Below are positions 45,118-58,100 of a stretch of 64,000 bases of DNA, one piece after another. The notes below the pieces were generated by a model that was not told the DNA's origin, searched no databases, and saw only the letters and a list, made by a program, of their open reading frames with translations. Both the position numbers and the translations under genes were made by a program. Position 1 is the stretch's first letter. Each line of letters begins with the position of its first letter. The stretch comes from Gordius sp. MW1. Its lineage: Eukaryota; Nematomorpha; Gordioida; Gordea; Gordiidae. Where the stretch lies: positions 6,262,168-6,326,167 of the forward strand of contig OZ038531.1 in assembly GCA_964036665.1 (NCBI GenBank), written 5' to 3'.

Positions 45118-47391
45118 ATGATGCCAATGACTTTTGCGAGATCGGAGGATAAAGTGATAGTCAGTTCGGACAAGCGATCAGCTTCTACAATGTGCTTAGA
45201 GAGCGTAGACTATGGAGAGAGCGAACCCTACAACTCCCCTTACGCTGATCATGGCAAAGTGCTGCTACGTTCTAGAGATGCCTTACAAATTGGTCATCCT
45301 AAGAAATCTGAAGCAGAGAAGGAAAATGACATGGTTGAAAATAGTCAAACCATCCTTCCTTCATTCACTACTTTGGCAAACCCCTTTACAGCCCCAGCTA
45401 TTTCTTATCCATCCTACCATTTTTATAATTCCTATTATCCCCCGCCCCCAAATCCTCACGCAACCTACAATCCACATCTTCATCCACAATATCACGGGTT
45501 AGATACCTCAAAAATGTTGTACGATCATCAGCAACTACCCACCTACTCTACCACACAACAAGAGTTTGTTTCGCCGTTTCAGGATAGGCGGGCATTGACT
45601 AATTACGGTATCTCGAATAGGCTGGATGACACAATTTATCGAGACCGATACTACGAGGATAAGCAGGCACCTTCGAAAGAATTCAAAAATGGTTTGGGCA
45701 AAGTAGTTGGAGGGTTAGACACTGTAGAGCAGACCTTATCCTACCCCAATCGTAATGTACAATCTGCAAAAAATCCACAGAAAATGACGGATTATCCATC
45801 CTACTACGGTCTCCATTATCAAGGAACGATAAAATCTCAATCGGATTATAATGGCCCCTATGGACAGACTAATAGGGAGGAAGAGATGACGGAAGATGTG
45901 ACTGCGTTTTCTGTAACTTCTATAATAGGATCTTCATATCACCCACATCACACTTACCTAAACTGCTGTGCTTTGCCGCGTACTAATAATTTTAATTTTC
46001 ACTTTCCGCATAACGAAATGGGGCTCGGTGATTTTGGTAATACACTAGGATTTCCCTTTGCTCCTTACTCTTCTGGTTCAAATTATGCACCCTCCGTCCA
46101 CAATTATGGTATGATACATTCGGCTCCCAATAATTTTGAGACTCCTTCTGGCTGGGCTTCAGACATCACCCCTTACTTTTCTCAAGCCAACGAAAACTCT
46201 TCTAGTACTCTAATTCAATCAAGCAGCTCAAATATTTTAAGCACGAAGAAAGAGGATCACCCCCATATGAGAGGTACTTTATACAATATTTACTATTTTT
46301 TAAAATTTCATTAGACTCAATTGGTTCGTTAGGGGAAAATTTGAATGGCAACAAAAGAGCATCGGCTATAGACGAAGGCGCTTGTAGTACAAAGGTTTCA
46401 AGCTTATCTACTAAAGTGCCCTCAATACTTGACACGGACCCTAAAGACCTGGAGGCATTCGCAGAAAAATTTAAACAACGCCGTATCAAACTTGGTGTAA
46501 CGCAAGCCGATGTTGGCAACGCCCTCGCAAAGCTTAAGATACCGGGTGTGGGTGCTTTGTCGCAAAGCACAATTTGCCGGTAATAATTAACAATAAAATT
46601 TTATTATCGCAATAATTATATTTTTTTAAATTGATAGATTTGAGTCCCTAACCCTAAGTCATAATAACATGGTAGCGCTCAAACCCATTCTACAAACATG
46701 GTTAGAGGAGGCAGAAGCGGAGGCTAAGTTCCGAAGGCATTCATCCGCTTCACCATCATCGATATCAAGCGGCGGTGGAGTTTTTTCACCTTTAGGTCCA
46801 TGTGTTGAGCCAAACGATAACGAACAAGAATATCGTAGCGTCAGAGGCGGTGGAAGTGTATTGACAGAAGGTTCCTATCCTTATTCAAATCGAGATTATT
46901 TACAATTTTATCACCACACCACAATAAGTGGCGGCACACCAAATCTCGCCAAAGGTGTAACTGGGTCAGATCTCTACGCTGCAACAGCGGGAAAAAGAAA
47001 AGGAGATGACGACGATGCTAGTCCCTATTACAAATGTACCGATATGTGCGACAGCTCTAGTCATCTTGGATACAACCCCTCTTTACATGACCAGTACCGA
47101 GCATGTAGTTTACCTACCTTTGGGGCGCCTCTAAACACGAATAACAACGCCAAAGGAGGGAACTCATCGGGAGCCGGCAATAGTAACATGAAAAAAAGGA
47201 AACGCACATCTATTGCTGCGCCGGAAAAGCGATCACTCGAAGCCTATTTTGCCGTCCAACCAAGACCCTCAGGTGAAAAGATAAGTGCGATAGCGGAGAA
47301 ATTAGATCTTAGAAAAAATGTTGTACGCGTTTGGTTTTGTAATCAACGGCAAAAGCAGAAACGCATGAAGTTTTCTGCTGCTCACATATAG
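45118..47391 (+). CDS. POU class IV homeodomain transcription factor with expanded linker
   Basis: This is a nuclear DNA-binding factor of the acj6/Brn-3/unc-86 class, which acts in sensory-neuron specification in animals where it is studied. Three exons (45118-46273, 46315-46579, 46638-47391) join at GT-AG sites across introns of 41 and 58 nt and give 724 residues ending in TAG. Residues 1-385 are a Tyr/Pro/His/Ser-rich N-terminus; [11 protein letters not shown] near residue 50 may be a remnant of the POU-IV box. The POU-specific domain ([20 protein letters not shown] to [12 protein letters not shown]) spans exons 2-3. The homeodomain ([20 protein letters not shown] to [15 protein letters not shown]) ends the protein. 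Both domains are nearly identical to Brn-3/acj6. About 150 residues separate them, where POU-IV proteins normally have a short linker. Confidence 0.95.
46315..46579 (+). CDS. POU gene exon 2: start of POU-specific domain
   Basis: The acceptor ATTTCATTAG joins exon 1 in phase 1 (HPHMR to DSIGSL). It encodes [20 protein letters not shown] and [20 protein letters not shown] through LSQSTIC. It ends two bases into an arginine codon before GTAATA. The first two helices and the DNA-contacting QSTIC segment are intact. Confidence 0.95.
46638..47391 (+). CDS. POU gene exon 3: rest of POU-specific domain, long linker, homeodomain
   Basis: It begins [20 protein letters not shown]. After EEAEAEAK there are about 153 residues rich in Ser, Gly, Asn, Tyr and His ([27 protein letters not shown] near the end) with balanced codon use and no stop. 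The homeodomain follows directly. Its helix 3 [15 protein letters not shown] has the POU-type cysteine (WFCNQRQ). No splice pair removes the linker cleanly while keeping both ends, so it looks truly coding. Confidence 0.95.
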
Positions 47392-47459
47392 ATGATACAA
47401 CACTTGCTCTGTAATATCGTATTTATATAAAAAGAGCAATCATCGGATCGTGAAAACCA

Positions 47460-47478
47460 TATATATATATATATATAT
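47460..47478. repeat. AT microsatellite in the POU 3' region
   Basis: About ten AT units beginning around 70 bases after the stop codon. Confidence 0.85.
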
Positions 47479-47616
47479 TAATGAGTTAAGAAATCAAAAC
47501 TATACAATTACCTTTTTATAGTCAACTATCCATCCCGCGCAAAAGCGCATTAGATCTTTTATATGACCCACACCATTTAATCTATTTATATTGTATATCA
47601 ATTGTGCAATTTAGTC

Positions 47617-47622
47617 AATAAA
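47617..47622 (+). terminator. Candidate polyadenylation signal of the POU gene
   Basis: AATAAA about 225 bases after the TAG. Assigned on position only. Confidence 0.4.
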
Positions 47623-48837
47623 CTAAAACAACCCTCACACCTACTCAATTACACCTTGAAAAAGTGCAACAATTTAGTCGATTTAAAAAACAATTAACCG
47701 TATTAAGCAATTAAGACCAATATTTGACAAGTATCTCATAAATATTTATATAATTATTTTACCCGTTCACTTTGTCAACTAAAAATATTGTTGATACAAC
47801 AATTAACTTCGTCCAATGTATAGTTTATTATCAACCAAATAAATATTAGCTTCAGCGTGAATAATCGGTAGCGACAATTATATTTTTACGTTTAACTAAC
47901 TTATTGGAAATGACTTAATTTTATATAATATTATGCATAAATATGTGAAAGAGAGATGGTTTTACTTGTTAAATTTATTGTGGTTTTTAAGTATTATTGG
48001 ATAAGTGCCTTACCTAATTTCAACGGTTTAATTTGAGTATTTCACTAAATCTATCATGTTTTTTGGGTTTTGGCATCGATTTAAGTGGCAATTAGAGTTT
48101 TTGAGGAACGATTGCCTATTATAAGCACTTCTGTTGTCTTGAAAGTTTTGACACGCAAAACTATTAAAATAATTGCTTATAATTCATTTAATCTCTGTTT
48201 TTTGTGGCCATAAATAAATTTAGATCATTCAATATTATGGGTATAATGTTCCACACCAAGTGATGACAAATGCGCGGACTTTTTTAATGCAAGTGGCAAG
48301 ATCTATAAAATTATGATGACTCTAGGAGCTACAACACGTGTTTCTCTTTAAATAAATATTAAAACATATTTTGACCAGTTAGAGATCTTTTAATATCTTT
48401 TATATGGCGATTCATAACCAAACTCGTCTTTATATAATAAACTCTCAGCATAATGGATGAGCATGCTGAAAATGGGGATAATAAACAAAAAGTACTTTAA
48501 TATTTTAAAATAATAACAAACACTTATTACAAAATATAGTGGGTATCGTGCAAATTTTTTTCTAAATATCATCTGCCCTTAGTTAGACTGTATCTCTTTC
48601 GCCGCTAGATAAGTGTTTATCTTATACATTAGATTGCAGGTTAAAAATCGCGTATAAATTATACAGCGGTTTTATATTTCAAACAGTTGACGTTGTAACT
48701 CATATTATTAATAGAATGTTCGTTGGAGTGTTCTTTAGTGTTTAATTTTGTATACCTATTTTATTTTTTTAAATTTTGTTTTTTGATTAATGTTTTGTCC
48801 TTATTGTTAGTCCTTATTATAATTCGTAGATTTAATT
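47623..48837. other. Short intergenic stretch between POU gene and EGF/EB gene
   Basis: AT-rich with no gene seen. The promoter of the EGF/EB gene must lie at its right end, but no core motif can be assigned. Confidence 0.45.
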
Positions 48838-49115
48838 ATGGAATATTCGAGGATTGGCCTATCGTTTATATTGATTTATTTAATAAACTCGCTTTTTCAA
48901 GATCAGATTTTATGTGGAATAAATCAACAAACACTATGTAAGGGGATTTATATATTTACAAATAATTGATATTTAAGCTTCGGTGGAGCGGGAAATGTTC
49001 CTCAAACAACCGCATAATTACAGTATTCAAACTGTTACAAAAAACAAAACGGTTATAATCAGAAACGGTTCTCGGGTAGCCATCAAACGTTACAAAACAG
49101 TGGTTGTTGAGGAAA
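48838..49115 (+). CDS. EGF/EB gene exons 1-2: signal peptide and N-terminal segment
   Basis: Exon 1 (48838-48937) begins ATGGAATAT and encodes [20 protein letters not shown] then [13 protein letters not shown]: a basic residue, a long hydrophobic core and a polar end, a typical secretory signal. Donor GTAAGG. After a 40-nt intron, exon 2 (48978-49115) gives [20 protein letters not shown] and then [11 protein letters not shown], with donor GTAAAC in phase 1. It joins the first EGF exon as [15 protein letters not shown]. The start codon is inferred from the signal peptide and phase agreement. Confidence 0.75.
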
Positions 49116-52100
49116 GTAAACAATACAATAAATTACAAAATATCGAACAGTGTGTTTCCTTGATTATAATTAAAATTGGTTTTTATGTGTCTAAATGAAC
49201 CATAAAATAGTGTCTTGTTGTTCATTACCATTATTTATAAACCTACTATGTCATAAATTTTTAACTCTTCTCATATAAAACATTTCATCACTAATTCTAA
49301 ACTGCTAACAAATTCTGCTTTATTTAAGCCGCTTACATATGCTCCAAGGAAGCATGTCAGCAAGTTTGCTTTCAAGATCAGAACGATTATGTCTGTCAAT
49401 GCAACCCCGGATATAAATTACTCAACGATAGGAGAAGCTGCGAAGGTATGCAAACTAATTGTGGCTAAATTCGTTTAAAAAACATCTTGTAAAGGCAAAC
49501 TTATTAGTAAGGTTCCCAATACTTTACCCTTTGAAGTATGCCAATTAATTGAAGACATATAAATTTTTAATAAAAAAAATGTACTCTCATACAATTAAAA
49601 GTAAATATTTGTTTGTTACTTTAATTTAATGCATATATAGATATCTTTATTAAATGGTATACAAAAAATTACATACATGACTAAAAAAATATAAAAACGC
49701 GCTATAACTAAACGGATGGCATTGATCGGTGTATGGAAATCGTGTTGGATTTAACGATTTCCATTGTGATCTTTAGATTTAAAGGAAATTTGTTTTTATA
49801 TTTAGTTATCATTGATGTATATCGAAAAACTATGACTCAATATTAATCTATAAATATTATGCTGGGTTTAGATGTAGACGAGTGTGCCAATATTACAACC
49901 ACGGGTTGTGATCAACTATGTATTAATAAAGAAGGCTCTTATATGTGCGATTGTCAAAAGGGATACACTTTAGCGTTAAACGGCAAAAAGTGTATAGGTA
50001 GGCAAATTTTGAATTATAAGATTTATAAAATTATACCACTTTTCGTTCTAACGACAAACTTTTCTAGATGTCAATGAATGTGCTTCAGCAAATATTTGCT
50101 CCCAAAAATGCATTAACACGATGGGAGGATATAATTGTATCTGTAATTCGGGTTATTCTCTCGCCTCTGACGGCGCAACTTGCACAGGTATGTTAAAATT
50201 ATTTTAATATACAAACGATTCATCCTTCATTGTGAAACAGACATTAGCCTGACATGTTTAAATAAAAAAACTTTCTCGCTTTTAAGGGAATACATTTAAA
50301 ATTATTTTAATCAGTTGAGACTATTGAATCTCTCTAAGTTGAATGGAAATCTATGATCAAAAAAATAATCTTTCAGGCGGGAAATGTTAAATGTCAAATA
50401 GATGAAAACCTATTTCATCAAAAATAAATTTTTTTAGATATCAATGAATGCGTTACGAATAATGGCGGATGCGAACAAGTGTGCGTAAATACAGAACCAT
50501 TCCATCATTGCCTGTGCCATAATGGATACGTTTTGAATATTGATAATAAAACTTGTTCAGGTATGACGCTATTGCTGTGGCGTAGCCAGAGGAGGGGGGA
50601 ACGGGAAATTCCCCCCCTTCCGAAAAAAAATATCTAATGTTTATTTTGTTTTTTTATGTTGAAATAAAATTACAAAAAAAATTTAAAAATTTCCCCCCCC
50701 CCCGAGAGAAAATACTGGCTACGCGCCTGCGCTATTGCAATAATTTGTAACACAATTTATAACGAACGATAAGACACTTTCAAGGTTTACAGCTTAACAA
50801 CACTTGATAGATTTACAATATGTTTATGGCATCATTGACAACAAATTTCTACTTATAATTTAAGATATCAACGAATGCGAATCCAAGGTTTGTGCACATA
50901 AATGCCACAACTCTCCGGGCTCTTATACATGTGATTGCAATGCTGGATACAATTTAGCCGACGATAACAAAAATTGCTATGGTAATAACACTATTTTTAA
51001 TACAATTTCATGACAAAATATGCCCTCAAATTTATGTGCATGAAAAAATAAATTTCATTTTTAATTTTCCTTAATAAGAATTCTCTTAAAGGTACCACTC
51101 TTATTGATTTTTAATATATTTTAACAAAATAAGAATTTTTAATGAATTACAGACTATATTCATTTTTAACGGTCACGTTATAAGTTATAGGGTCAACTTA
51201 AGTGATGAATATAGCGCTATATTAATTTTATAATTGAATGACGGTCATATTTTATTTTAAATAAAAATATATAATAAACCCCTGCTCTTGAATTTGTTGA
51301 AGATTCATGTAAGTGTCAATGATAGATAAGAGTATGGAAGCCTTTTTAAAATGGACTATGCCAATAAATGCAATAACACCCTTCATATAATATAACTTTA
51401 TTTTAAAGAAATATTATCTTAGACGCATCTCTAGTTAACAAATCAATATTTTTAAAGAATTTTATTACTTTGGGATTGTTAATTTCAGGATAGATGCAGG
51501 GTTAAAGTCAGTTGTACAACATCTCAATTCAGATAATAAATTTTATTAGGCGATTCTATGTTACATAAAGTTAATTAAGGGCACAGTATTTTTTATAAAA
51601 TTATTTTTGAATTACTTGACTATTTGAAAGATATCAACGAATGTGATAGCAATAATGGTGGCTGTGAGCAATCCTGCGTTAATAGGGACGGGTCATACTA
51701 TTGTGAATGTAAAAAAGGTTACACTTTGAATCAAGATCGAAGAAAATGCACAGGTAAACAATAATATACAATGGACTTAAAAACAATGTATTTAAGACGT
51801 GAACGAGTGTAAGCTTAATAATGGTGGATGTGCTCAACGCTGCGAAAACTCCGAAGGCTCATTTAAATGTTCTTGCGAACAAGGCTATACCTTAAGTCTA
51901 GACGGAAAAGGATGCGATGGTTTCTTTTTTTTTTGCTAGAAAATATATGGTCATCGATTGATTCTCAAATGTTATAATAATTAATTAATTAATACTCTAA
52001 CATCGTATTGTTAAATAAACAAAATATTATCAGACCTAGACGAATGTATAGATGGTACGGCGGAGTGTGATCAATTGTGCATAAATAAAAGGGGAAACTA

Positions 52101-55100
52101 TTCTTGCGCCTGTCATAAAGGTTATCAGCTTTCTTCCGATGGTCATTGTCAAGGTATCATAGTAAATATTGATTAATAAAACTGATTCTTTAGTTTAAAA
52201 TGCCACAATTTATTACCCAGAAAACTTAAAATCTATTTATCACAAATTAAACTAAATAAAATTAGGTATTTGTTGTGTATGTAATACGTGAACGAAGAAT
52301 AGTTTAATGTAGTATAACTTATATTTGTATATCATTTGCTACAAATTATATTATTGTTATAATTATATATTTTAATATTGTAAGCCAAATCCGAGTTGGT
52401 AAAATGACCATATGTTTCTATTCTTATACTTATAATTATCCTTTGTTTAGTAGTTTCCACACCCGGCCCTAGTTATTATTTCTCCTAATCTATAATATAT
52501 CATTAGACTATCTATCTTTATTTCTACTTAATAAATGATTATCCTTAGATTAGAGATTATTATTTCTAATAGTATTGTACAACAACGATTTCTAAGATAT
52601 AATTAGCATTAAATTATAAATGTTATAAGGTTCTTAACGTAAATTCGAATTTCAGCCAATATTAATAATCTGACATCAGATAAATTATGTAGCAAAAAAT
52701 AGGCATTAAGAATTTTTTATTTTAAATTAGATATAAATGAATGTGCTGCCGTTAAGCCACCGTGTGACCAAGTTTGCCTGAACACCGTTGGATCATACAA
52801 CTGTGGCTGCTTCGAAGGCTATGCCTTAAATGCAACTAGTCAATTGTGTTCTGGTAAAGAACGTTTAATTTTTTACTCTTAATATCTGATGTTTTTGAAA
52901 TACACGATACATATCTATATCCGAAAATTGAATTCAGATATTGACGAATGTAAAACGTATAATGGTGGCTGCCAGCAAATTTGTAAAAACACTTTTGGTG
53001 GATTTACTTGTTCTTGCCGCCAGGGATTCTTAATAGATGAAAACGGAAAAGATTGTTTGGGTAATTAGGGTTTCAAAATATAAAAATAATTTAAAATTAT
53101 CGTAAAATTAATAAATTATTTAGAGATTGTTTATAAATTATTTTATCTAATAACTGTACTACATAATATTAATAACTTTTCTCTAGAAATCGGAATCGGT
53201 AAACTATGCAAAAGCGACAGGTTCTGCCAGAACAATATAAAGGCCAGTCATTGTGATGCTATCAGAAAGGTGTGTGTTTGCGATGCCAATCACATACCTG
53301 ATTCTGAAAATAAGAAATGCTTAAAAAGTATATATTATTTACTTTTTATTTGTAGACTATAAACACCATCTCACATTAAACGCCTTTCAATTACAGTGGC
53401 CGCTTTGACACAAAGTTGCGAGGTCAGCCTTCAATGTGAAAAATCTCAGTTAAACACAGTGTGCAACCCCAATAGTATGCAGTGTAGTTGTGCGCCTGGC
53501 CATGTCTTATATAACAATTTATGTCACCCAAGTAAGTTACTTATATAAAAAGGGGATATATTTGTTTTCTACCCATCACTTTTTAGAAAGATTGATTTTA
53601 TATGCATCAAATAAGTTATTTAGTAAATAGTACAAAATTAAATTATCCAAATGATTTTAATCAAAGCTTCTATTATAGCTAAAAATATTGGCGAGCCTTG
53701 TCTCGTAGACATGCAATGCGTCAACACTGACACATGGTGCGATAAACAAAAAGGACTTTGCTTGTGCAGAACAGGATGGTTTGTAGAAAATAACAAATGC
53801 TTTAAAAGTAATAATTACGGATACCAGGAAACCTTTAAGCGATAATTGAAAATAAAATAAGATTTAAAATATTTGAACTTTTAAATACCTCACAGGTTAA
53901 TTTAAGTAATATTGCATAGACATTTAAGTATATAGGAAATATTTGTGAAATATAGTGAAATCATTGGGGGAAAACTGTACAATAGATCGCGAATGCGAAA
54001 GTATGGATTCTAACTCAATGTGTGACGTCAAAACGAATACGTGCTATTGCAAAATAGGATATTTGGACATTACACACAAATGTTATCCTAGTAAAAAAAA
54101 TATATTTATATATATTAATTTTGTACAAAATCTATTAATTAGAATCTCCTCTTAACAATGCTTGCCACCACTCATTACAATGTCTTGCTTCCACCCCAAA
54201 CACAACGTGCAATAACAACCTGTGCAGTTGCATGGTAGGATATTCCCAGTTCCAATCAAAATCATGCATGAAAAGTAATTTTACAGAAAATTAGGAATTA
54301 TTAAACATTCGATAGATGCTCTTTTGGGTGAATATTGCCAGGGAGATATGGAATGCGTTAACAGTGTGTCAAACTCATACTGTAATCAACTTACCAAAAG
54401 TTGCAGTTGTAGCCCAAATCATTTAACCTTCAACAATATGTGTCTGAAAAGTAAGGAATTTTGATGTTTATATATATTGAAATATTAATGTCTAATCAAT
54501 TTCTTTCTTTAGCTGCCTCCCTATTTGAACCTTGCATAATAAATTCGCAATGTACCTCTAAAGTGATTAATAGCAACTGTGACAACGGAATATGCCAATG
54601 CAATATAGGTTTTGTCCGCGATCCTCTATCTACTCAATGCATTGAAAGTAAATAATATTATAACCTCTTTTATTTGCTTGAAATGTTTTGTTATAGAATA
54701 ATTATGTATCATGTCGATTTATCAATAATAAAATTATCAACCATAATTTAGTTGCCGGGATCGGTTATAATTGCAGCTCGGATTGTACGTGCGATAGTTT
54801 GGTTCCTAACAGTTATTGCGATAAGAGGGTGCAAATATGTTTATGTGCACCGGGATACATTTATTACATGCACAAATGCGTAAAAAGTAATTGAATCACT
54901 AAGAATTTGAAACCTTGCTTTTATGATATGAATATGCTTGGATATGCTTATATCAATAAATAAACAAATTATGGCAACTGTCCATTATCCAAATAATACA
55001 TTCAACAAATGTATTTTAAATTATTACTTTTAGCCTAAACTTGCTATTCACCAAATATTAAATGTAGATTAAGGGTGAGGGTGTGGTTTAGGGTCTAGAT

Positions 55101-58100
55101 AAGACCTTGCTAAAATCGTTTACTATATCTACGGCAAAGCAAAAGAATTTCATGGCTAAATTTGTCACTTAGCTTGCTTGTTGGGTCAAAGTTGTGAGTC
55201 CGATGGTCAGTGCTTGGAGAAGGTGCCGCATTCGACCTGTCAAGATAAAATATGCAAATGTCAAGTCAATTACGTTCACGATGGTTCTGGGAATTGCGTT
55301 CAACGTAAATTATTTACGAAGATATTATTGTTAAACAAAAATCTTATGCACTGTAATAATATTTATTGTTCATAGTTCGTTACCTTAAGGAAAATTGTAC
55401 TTGCAACTCTCAGTGTTCTTTCGCGGTAGCTGGTAGCAGGTGCATTAATGGAAATTGTCAATGCGATTTCAGCATGGAGCCAGATGATCAGGGAAACTGC
55501 ATATGGTGTAATTACAATTAATTAAACTCTGTTTGAATTGTAATTTGTTCCAATATTTTGTTTTTTTACTTTGCGTTGAATATAGGGTCCGGGCTTAATG
55601 AAGCTTGTGTGAACAACAAAGCGTGTGCTATTAGCGATCCAAATAGCCACTGTGATTGGATACAGAAGATATGTGTGTGCAATGAAAATTTTCAATTTTA
55701 CGATGGAAAATGTGTCAAAGGTAAATTGTTTTGTTTCAGTTGATACTTTTAATTGTGCATCAAACATAATTAAATTTTAAAACGCATTTAAGATGAATAT
55801 TTTGGAAGTGTTTAGATAATGCTCAAATTTATTATTTTCAGATCATTTTCATAAACACGATATAGAAGTTATGATTTACATAGCAAACCCTACTTTCGGT
55901 ATAATAAGTGTTTAAAACAAGATTACATAAAAATTTTTATTTATTACTATAAGATTTTATGATTTAATACTAATGCCTCAAGAAATAAAAAGTTTTTACA
56001 GTTTTAACATTTATGCATAACTATCAAACAAAAGTTCCTTGCGATATTCATTAAAAATTATAGCAACGTATTTGGGGTATACGTGCGAAGACGATATATC
56101 CTGTCAGTTGACTTCAGCCAAAAGTGTATGCGGTAAAACCTCAAAGGTATGCGAATGTCAGCCTGCATACGTTAAGCAAGGTCGCAACTGCGTCAAAGGT
56201 GAAAAATGTCTAAACTATTTAATAATTTATATAAAGATTATAATGTTCTGTCATGTTGTACTAATAATTACTGTAGTTTCTAAATAATTTTATGTAATGA
56301 TAATGATGTTTAATGTCAATTTTAGAGAAATTTACAGTAATACATATCTATTCATCCCTAAAATAGGTGCCCTAGTCGGATTTCCCTGTTTGTTTAAGCA
56401 ACAGTGCGTCGGTCACGGTGTAAGCACTGAATGTGCAAATAGAAAGTGTCAATGTAAATCTGGTTTTATTCATCTTGGTAACGGGTACTGCAATCAAAGT
56501 AATTGAAACAGAATTTATAATAAGCTTTTTCGAATTTAACGAACTATCATAATTTATCGTGAATATTATGCAAACTCATTAGCATCAAGTCTCAACTCAC
56601 CCTGCACCAATGACGGACTTTGTTTAGCTGGAACGCAAAATAGCCATTGTGATAAATTGGGGAACGTATGTGCTTGTGATGACGGTTTTATAAACATCGA
56701 TGGTAAATGTAGAGAAGGTAAAAAGATACGTGAACAAAAACTTAAAAAATAATATTATTAAAATATTTAATAGGAAGTAAAACTTCGAGGCTTTGCATTT
56801 CGGACGCACAGTGTAAAGTTATGGACCCTCACAGTGAATGTCAGAACGGTGTTTGCAACTGCGTAAGGGATTATGTAAAAGATAAAAATGGAGCGTGTAT
56901 AAAAGGTATCATAAAATATCATCTATGATGAGCTAATTTGTTTTCTAAAATGCAGTGGCCTTCCTCGGTGCCGCATGTTTGGTAGACATATCTTGTAACT
57001 CGGCCACTACCGATTCTCTTTGTAGCCCTAGTCAAAAAACTTGTACTTGCGGGCCAAATCACATCAAAAGTGGAAAAGTTTGCTTGTCGGGTAATGCCTA
57101 TAACCCAAATTTTACGCTACCAAATTTTATTCAAAAACCGTAAAACCCCGCACAAAACCCATTATAAGGGGCTATGTGATGGGTTTTTTGGATGTTTAAC
57201 ATTGAGAACATAAAGGGAGGATGGATTTGCGGGTTCAAACACCCTAAATTATAACTTTTTGACCATATATCTCATCGATAAAAGAGTACATATATATATA
57301 TATTACAAATTAAAAGTTGCAATAACTTATTTTATAGAATAGTTTTATAAATATATGTTGATAAAAATATAAGAAATAAAATCCAAATTATTGTTATTAA
57401 TATTAAATGATGGTGTATTTGTATATTTGAAATGCACGGAACTGATTTTTTTGCAGGAAACCTTGAATGAGGATGGAATCTTTAACCCATGCATTTGTAA
57501 ATATCTCTATCAATCAAAACTTTGAACTTAGTTTACTCGTATATACAGTTCAATTCCTAGTATTTAAAATCGGAATACTTATGCATTAATATATTACATA
57601 GATGCATCACTTTTGCACTTCTATTTTTACTTATATTTGACCTTAGCATGTAATAATTGGTCAAAATATACTGAAGTTCTATTATAAACTGAATGATAAC
57701 ACATTTCTCCAATCACTTAGTTAATATCTAAATAATGGGAACTTTGTTTTCGCTGTTTAAAATTATGCTTTTAGTTTCTACCCTATCTTCTGGATGTACC
57801 TACGATATTCAATGTCAAAATGGCGTCAATTCCTCCATATGCAATCACGAAAAGTGTGTATGTAAACCTGGTTTTGTTAATATCCAGGATAAACGATGCT
57901 TACCCGGTAATATATTTAAATGTTGTATGTCTTATAACTTTAGCGGTTGCCATTGGTAATTTTTGCGAATATGATGCACAATGCCAAGAAAGTAATGAAT
58001 TTACGCGTTGCGGCGGAGACAAAAAGAAGACGTGTGTGTGCGTGAATGGCATAATAAAAAGCGATGGAACGTGTATATCGAGTATGTTCTAGATATAATA

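Noticed and set aside
48723..48941. 72-codon hydrophobic frame
   Set aside because: The overlapping frame from ATG 48838 gives a proper signal peptide, a GTAAGG donor and phase agreement with downstream exons, so it is preferred.
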